Shown in pieces: positions 58,735-64,000 of a DNA stretch of 64,000 nucleotides. The stretch spans positions 21,099,191 to 21,163,190 of the forward strand of contig CM036628.1 of the NCBI GenBank assembly GCA_020746105.1, written 5' to 3'. The DNA comes from Trogon surrucura (lineage: Eukaryota > Chordata > Aves > Trogoniformes > Trogonidae). The translations under genes were made by a program, and so were the position numbers. Position 1 is the first letter of the stretch. Every line of letters starts with the position of its first letter. The notes beneath the pieces are model-generated. The model searched no databases. It saw nothing but the letters and a program-made list of their open reading frames with translations, and was not told the DNA's origin.

Positions 58735-60480
58735 GGAGGGTTCAGGGTGAGTTTGGGTTCTCCTGGCTGAGAGTAACCGGGCAGCAGCTGAGCTGCATTA
58801 ACTACCCGCAGGCATGTGCCAAGCCCTCGCAGCTGGGCAGTTAAAAGCACTGACATGAGCCGCTAGCAAAGTTTACCTGCTTGCTTCGGCATTTGCAGCA
58901 GGCTCAGGGTCTGTGTAGGATTACTTGTCATCCTCCAGCTGATGAGCAGTAATATTAGCAGCAGCGGCCTGCAGAGTCACCCTGCCTTCTTCAAACCTGG
59001 ATGGTCGCACGTCGAGATCTCACCCCTGAGCTCTCTGTAAGTCACAACACTTTTTTTCAAACCTTGCACCCCACCAATGCTCATTTTTTTCCCCGAGCAA
59101 GGAAAGGGTCAGTCCCTGGCCCTTTCCAAAGGCAGGGCAGCCTTTTCCCCTCCGCTCAGCCCTATTGCTGCTGCCTGCACGGCCATCCCTGTCCCTATAA
59201 GAGACAGGAGCCAGCCCTGCAAAATGTCCTTGTTGCAACCAGGCAAAGTAGTTCGCAAGTGATCCAGGCACATGGGACGCTTCAGCGGGTATCATCCCCT
59301 TCTGCGTGTCACCCACACGTGAGCTGGCTCCTGCACGTGTATGTTTAGGGGACAAGAGGCCCCTGCCCTGGCCACTGCTGCTGCACCAGGTTTGGGGGGG
59401 CTTCTCCCTCCGGGAGGGCTGGCGGAAGCCGTGCTGGGCCTGTCCTGGTGGGAAGCCACTTTTAGCTGATGGTACAAGGGAGGGCCATATTGGTTTCAGT
59501 CTGTTCTGCAAAATACTAACCAGCATGTGCAATCTGTGAGCCCCCTGCTTGACGAGAAATGCTAATTGCGTGAGAAGGACCTGCCAACAGCCCACAGTAT
59601 TCGGCGTGAAGGGGGTTTATTAGTATTATTACTATTGTTCTGGCAGCTGCGGAACAGCCAGCCTGTTTCGCCACGGCCGAGGGGAGTGAGCAGGGCACAG
59701 GAGGGAGGCTCTCCTTGCCAGGCGCTCCCTGCCGCTGCGGGACCGGCCATGGGAGCAGGACGGGACCGATGCTCTGTGCCCCCGGCTGCCTGCACCCGGT
59801 CGATCCCCTCCCGGGAGGGATCCTCCCCTTGTCTGTGTTGTAGGGGAGGGGAGGACACGCCATTTCTCCTTGGGCTGAATGCATCGGTTTTGCGTGAAAT
59901 ATGAAGCAAAATATCCCTCCTCTCTCATTTACCGCCTCTTCTGCTGACATTGTCAGGTGCTGCATCCCGCCACTCCCCGGCCCTGCGAGGGGGTACCCAG
60001 GCACCACGGAGCGGGTGTTGTCCTGGGTGGCTGCAGCGTCTCCAGGGCAGGGATGCTGGGGCAGGTACAGGGACGCCAGGGGACCCGTCCTGGGGCCTGC
60101 AGCAGAGGTAGGACACGGGTTTTGCATCTTCTCTGAAGCCATCTCCAGCGAGGGGCTGTTTTTTTCTAAGGAGGGGGAGAAACGATGAGTCTGTCTTGAT
60201 CTAAAAACGGAGTGAAAGCTCCATGTGGTGTGGAAACATGGTGGCTGCCCTGGGTTTTTGTGGGAGAAAATCAGGGCTCTGTTTCTCAAAACTATCCTGT
60301 CTTCTCACCTGCAGCCAAGGAAAAAGCAGGAATGTTGATGGATTTGGTGTTTTTCTTTCTCTTCTGGCCTTGCTAATTTGTAGAAAAGGAAACAGATAAA
60401 GTTTGATAACTTTGAAACAGAAAGAGAGAGAGATATGTCCCAGGCAGCCAGCTCTTAATGCTCCCCCTCCTGTTTCAGAG
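58735..60480. other. GC-rich unique non-coding DNA
   Basis: Holds the longest ORF in the window (59516-60289, minus, 257 codons). It is judged a chance ORF because it has no domain, biased composition and competing long frames on the other strand. No repeat was recognised. Confidence 0.5.
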
Positions 60481-61000
60481 AATAAATGAAGTGCTCTTCA
60501 TTCCCCGCTCGTCTGCCACCCTCCACTGAGTCTGTCATGGACTCATCTGTGTATAAATTAGCTTTTCACAGTAATGCCGTGTAAAATTATTTCTGTCATC
60601 CTTTTATCTGACCAGTTTATCTCGTCAGCTTGTCAGTCTTAATTCTCCAACCTTTCTCTCCTCTCCCCGGCAGAAGCCACCTGAGAGCATCCCCTGGAGC
60701 TCCCGGGGGCTTTAGCAAGGTGGTGAACATCTACTCACGTAGCAAAACGCTCAAAGAGCGCCGGTGCAGCTGGCCAAATGGTTTACACAAGCCTGTCTGC
60801 TGGCAAAGCGAAACGGAGCGCAGCAGCGCAGACGCTGCCATTTTCAGGCTGTTATTTATTGTTCAGAATCAGGCAATGACATTTATCGGGATTGGCACGT
60901 GGTAGGTGACCCACTGCTCAGGGCCTGAGCTGGGCTGCACGTGGTCACATCAGTTACGTGGTATTTTCCCCTGACAGTAATGTTTTTGCATTCCGGCTTC
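60481..61000. promoter_or_regulatory. AT-rich patch and splice-like interval (weak candidate)
   Basis: 60540-60650 is AT-rich (TATAAATTAGC, GTAAAATTATTTC, TTATCTGACC). A pyrimidine tract ending in CAG at 60673 and a GTAGGT donor-like site at 60902 bracket about 228 bp that stay open in one frame. The frame's own stop lies at the donor. This could be an exon of a non-coding RNA or pure chance. Confidence 0.15.
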
Positions 61001-61636
61001 TGCTGGGAATGCTTAAGGAAAAAAACATTTCACATCTATTGTCTGGGACTCTTTGTGCTCGCATGCACGGGCGCTGCAGGGAAGGGAACCCAAAAGGGAC
61101 GCAGCTGGAATACATTAATTAGAGATTCCAGATGAGTAGTCACCCAAGCTCTTTTACCACCTTGCTTCAGCTCTGCGTGTCCAGCAACTCTCACTGTTGG
61201 TGGGAGGTCCCGTGGGAGGAAGGGACAGGAACGGCGTGGTCACCACGAAGCCCTTGATAAGGGATGGGAATACACCTTTATTCTGGAAAAGCAGGGTCCT
61301 CTCCCCGTCCGGGTGTCCCAAGCATGTCACCCTGACCTGCTGGGGACCCATCCCCAGCCTGGCATGCATCTTACTCCATCTCCCCACGGCGCTCCAGTTT
61401 GCTTATTGATTTTTAGCAGTTGGTTGTGACTACTGGTTCCCCGTGTTGTTATCTGTTCCCTTTCTTTCAAAGAAATATTGTGGGTTGTAATTCTGTCTGC
61501 TACATCTTGTGAATATTTCTGGACTCTGAAGTTTCCCGGCTCCAGATGTTCTGGCCAGACCAGAGGAAAAAAAAAAACCCAAAAACCTCAGCAATAATAA
61601 AAACCTTTTGAAAATAAAAAGTCATATTGCGCAGTA

Positions 61637-61675
61637 GTGACATCATATCCGTGAAATATGACCTTATGATGTCAC
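61637..61675. promoter_or_regulatory. Perfect 11-bp inverted repeat of CRE/ATF-like sites
   Basis: The arms GTGACATCATA (61637-61647) and TATGATGTCAC (61665-61675) are exact reverse complements around a 17-nt spacer. Each carries TGACATCA, one base from the CRE consensus TGACGTCA. Nested inside, GTCATAT (61621-61627) and ATATGAC (61656-61662) form a second inverted pair. Paired ATF/CREB-type sites are a known promoter feature. Binding here is inferred. Confidence 0.55.
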
Positions 61676-61757
61676 AGCTGTGAAATGAAGGATGATTGTT
61701 TCTTCTTGGCAAACGCCGGCTGTTTGGGCCAGACCTGTTAAATAAATGCACATGTCC

Positions 61758-61765
61758 TATAAATA
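61758..61765 (+). promoter_or_regulatory. TATA-like box
   Basis: TATAAATA lies 83 bp downstream of the CRE-like inverted repeat and about 25 bp upstream of the start of the CpG-rich segment, which is the spacing expected between a TATA box and a transcription start. Position is the only support. Confidence 0.25.
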
Positions 61766-61787
61766 TGTATATTAAACCCAGAAGCTG

Positions 61788-62325
61788 CGAACGCTGCCTC
61801 GCGGTCACCTGGGTCAAGAAAGCCGACGGGGAGAGCTGGTGGCTGCGAAGGTTTGGGCGAGGGCTCCTCGCCCCGCTCCGTACCCGGACTCCGACTGCCC
61901 TCAGGGTTTTCCTTCTCTTCCCCTGCCAGGCTCTCGCTGCCGGTTGCTGGAAAACAACCCTTTTTCACCCCCCGGCAAACTGCTCACCCCGCACAGCCTG
62001 TAGGTTCGGTTACCCTCCTCATTACCTTAACAAGATTGGCTGCAAACATTACTGCCTTGGCTATCTGCTCTTATACAATATATTTAAGCTATTTGAAGCA
62101 ACAGTCTATAAAATATCTGCGCCGAATTGCCCGACTTTCGTAATCTGGAAACTACCTGGCGCTGCGGCGAGGCGGTATCTATTACACGTGCGCTTTCCTC
62201 ATCCGCACATATATTTTACATGTGTGTGCAATCCCCCCGCTGAAGAGCCGTGTTGCCATGCCATGGAAAAGGTCTATTTTTTCCATATGGGCCGCGCTGA
62301 CAGTGTCAAGCGTTTAGTTTAAGCT
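61788..62325. promoter_or_regulatory. CpG-rich segment with a long open frame, no identifiable gene
   Basis: I counted 18 CpG at 61788-62007 (GC about 64%, observed/expected about 0.8) and 17 more at 62120-62325. A 208-codon + frame (61696-62322) runs through it. The translation is Cys-rich in places but matches no family that I know, and a frame this long is only marginally unexpected in 64 kb. The segment is best read as a CpG-island-like candidate promoter or 5' exon. Confidence 0.4.
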
Positions 62326-64000
62326 CGCAGCATGCTTTTTTAATTTGTCCTTTCCTCTTTCCCTTTTCGTCCTATTGCTTGCAGAGAAGTTTGTGCTCTT
62401 CAGAGTGTGCAAAGCAGGAGGGTGCTCTCTGCCGAGGTGTCGATAGCTGATACCCTGAGCGATGAGATGCTATCTGGGAATTTATTAATGATTCGTGTTC
62501 TTGCTGGAAAATGCCGATCAAATCGGAAACATCTATTTATTTATACATTCCCTAGGACTGGGTGGGTTTGGAGGCGACGTTTCAATTACGAAGGTTGAGG
62601 AGAAAAAAAAAGAAACACCTGACTTTGAATTTGACAGGATGGTTTTGTTTTGATACTTTGAAAGTGAAAATTTCCTTGTCTTCCCACTTAACATGGGCTT
62701 ATGTTTCCAAAAATATGCCAATCATAACAAAAGAGTGGAAGGAAGAAAGGCAAAGGTTGCAGCAGAGATGAAAAGCTGGGGCCAACCAGTGCCGTTTTCC
62801 TTTACTTAACTAAAAGGACATTTTTACCTTCTAGTCCAATGCAGATTTATTTAAAAAAAAATAAAAATCTAAATTTCCACCAGGCATGAAACTGTTTCTC
62901 TGACAGCTTTAGTCAGAAATAAGAGATTTGATAATGCAGGGACGTGGAATATCAACTTCAAAACCATCGCCCAAGAGGTGGATGCAAGTGCGGGTGTGCC
63001 GGGACACCTTGGAGTTTGAAAGGGTGACGGGAGGCAGCACCGCCGGAGGAAATTAAAAGGGGACACAGCACTGGGGAATCCTCTAGGCAACGAGAGGGAG
63101 CCTTGGAAAGGCAGATGTTGACTTCTAGGCTCTACAAACTGGGTTAAAACAGGCAGGAAAAAAACTCTTCCCCCAGAAAAGCCTCCTCCACCTTGCGGGC
63201 TGTGTGCTCCGGCAGCCGCCAGGCAGGGCCAGCTCCTGGTCTGGAGGGCTGGGAAGGGGGGACTCGTCGTCTCCCCCCTTTCTGTGAGGTATTTGGCAGA
63301 GCTGGGGTAGGAATTCTCGCTCCCTGCAGGCAGGGTGGCCGGCAGCCAGCGGCAGACGTGTGGCGCGGGGCAGGGGAACGGCGGTGGGGAGCCCCCACCT
63401 CGGCCGAAGCGGCGACGGGGCTGTTGTCAGGGCAGAAACCCGCTTCCCCCCTCCCCGGGCGTTTGTATGTTATAGTATGAGCCTGTGACCCACGGGCTCC
63501 CTTTCTCGGGCTATTTCTGCACATTGCAGAAAGAGGCAGCATGGGGGACCCGTCCCTACACCCCGTAATGTTTCCCTGTAGCTCCTGAGCCCCTGTGCCC
63601 ACCCACACGGGTGGGGAGGTGACTGCAGCCCCCAGCAAGGGACCCTGCAGCGCCTGGGACCGATGGGGAGCTCTGGTGCCAGCGGCTGCTCTTTCCATTA
63701 GGAAGTGGACTGGGACCTGGATGAGCATTTCCCTGAGCCAGAGAAGCACATTTGGCTTTTCAGACGGAAAATGGGGACCCGGCTGCCTGTCCGGGTGAAG
63801 CTCAGCAGGGCTGCAGGGACGGGCTGGGAACCCCAAGCAAGCCTCGCAGGAGGGACAGACCATCTCGCAAAGTCTCTGGAAGAAGGCAGGCCTGTGAGGC
63901 ATGGAGGAAGATCTCTCAGCTCGCAGTGTTGAGGAACCTGAGCCGTAACATTTGTCTTGCTCAGTTCATGTGGAGCCCACACACCAACCCCGGACCTTCC
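62326..64000. other. Unique non-coding DNA, AT-rich then GC-rich
   Basis: 62330-62900 is AT-rich, with an acceptor-like CTATTGCTTGCAG near 62384. From about 63180 the sequence is GC-rich with CpG-containing patches (63340-63420) and a 252-codon minus-strand ORF (63144-63902) without a domain. No gene was recognised. Confidence 0.45.

Noticed and set aside
59516-60289. 257-codon minus-strand ORF, longest in the window
   Set aside because: No recognisable domain, signal peptide or splice context. It is Pro/Ser/Gly/Arg-biased, and equally long frames overlap it on the other strand. Frames of this size are plausible by chance in GC-rich DNA.
60674-60901. 228-bp splice-bounded interval
   Set aside because: The only open frame ends exactly at the donor, and the composition suggests a regulatory patch or chance. 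It is kept only as a weak note.
61696-62322. 208-codon plus-strand ORF as a protein-coding gene
   Set aside because: It matches no family I know, and about 0.3 frames this long are expected by chance in the window. Only the promoter-like setting is reported, not a CDS.
63144-63902. 252-codon minus-strand ORF
   Set aside because: The composition follows the GC-rich sequence and no family is recognised. Competing frames overlap on both strands.
1-64000. CRISPR arrays, operons, phage or bacterial mobile elements
   Set aside because: No regularly spaced repeats with unique spacers, no ribosome-binding-site/ORF packing and no insertion sequences. The repeat content is vertebrate.

Overview
The window looks like nuclear DNA of a bird, or less likely another archosaur or turtle. 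The main evidence is a set of CR1 LINE remnants. Two of them keep the typical avian CR1 3' end with its ATTCTATG-type octamer tail, at 33764-33823 on + and 50478-50540 on -. Alu, L1 and other mammal-specific repeats are absent and interspersed repeat density is very low. There is one ancient MIR/CORE-SINE relic. I find no bacterial, plasmid, phage or organelle features, and no operon-like ORF packing.

I could not identify a single protein-coding gene, tRNA, rRNA or known ncRNA. Every ORF of 60-257 codons that I read lacks a recognisable domain, a convincing splice context or low-complexity-free coding character. The number and length of these ORFs are about what a GC-rich 64 kb non-coding sequence gives by chance. 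The window is therefore best read as intergenic or deep-intronic DNA. I cannot name the neighbouring gene from sequence alone.

The layout alternates between two textures. GC-rich, purine/pyrimidine-asymmetric, unstructured DNA makes up most of 1-1.4, 2.1-10, 14-19, 42-46, 48.3-55 and 56-60.5 kb. Within it sit short AT-rich blocks (about 0.1-0.5 kb) dense in ATTA/TAATC/CAAT-type motifs and small inverted repeats: about 1.43-2.06, 11.33-11.53, 13.33-13.44, 13.86-14.05, 21.88-22.14, 25.56-25.92, 26.42-26.80, 29.04-29.30, 34.19-34.48, 35.04-35.23, 38.10-38.35, 40.55-41.12, 48.06-48.29, 58.50-58.64 and 60.54-60.65 kb. These resemble the conserved non-coding elements (candidate enhancers) common in gene deserts around vertebrate developmental regulators. 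Conservation was not tested, so this is inference.

Tandem repeats are a 357-bp interrupted GGGAT/GGGGAT minisatellite (11933-12289), a pure (GGGAT)15 array (55828-55902), a five-copy 15-16-mer (10118-10194) and several long homopolymers. Two CpG-undepleted segments stand out, at 46818-47067 and 61788-62325. The second lies downstream of a TATA-like box and a perfect inverted pair of CRE/ATF-like sites, which is the most promoter-like arrangement in the window.
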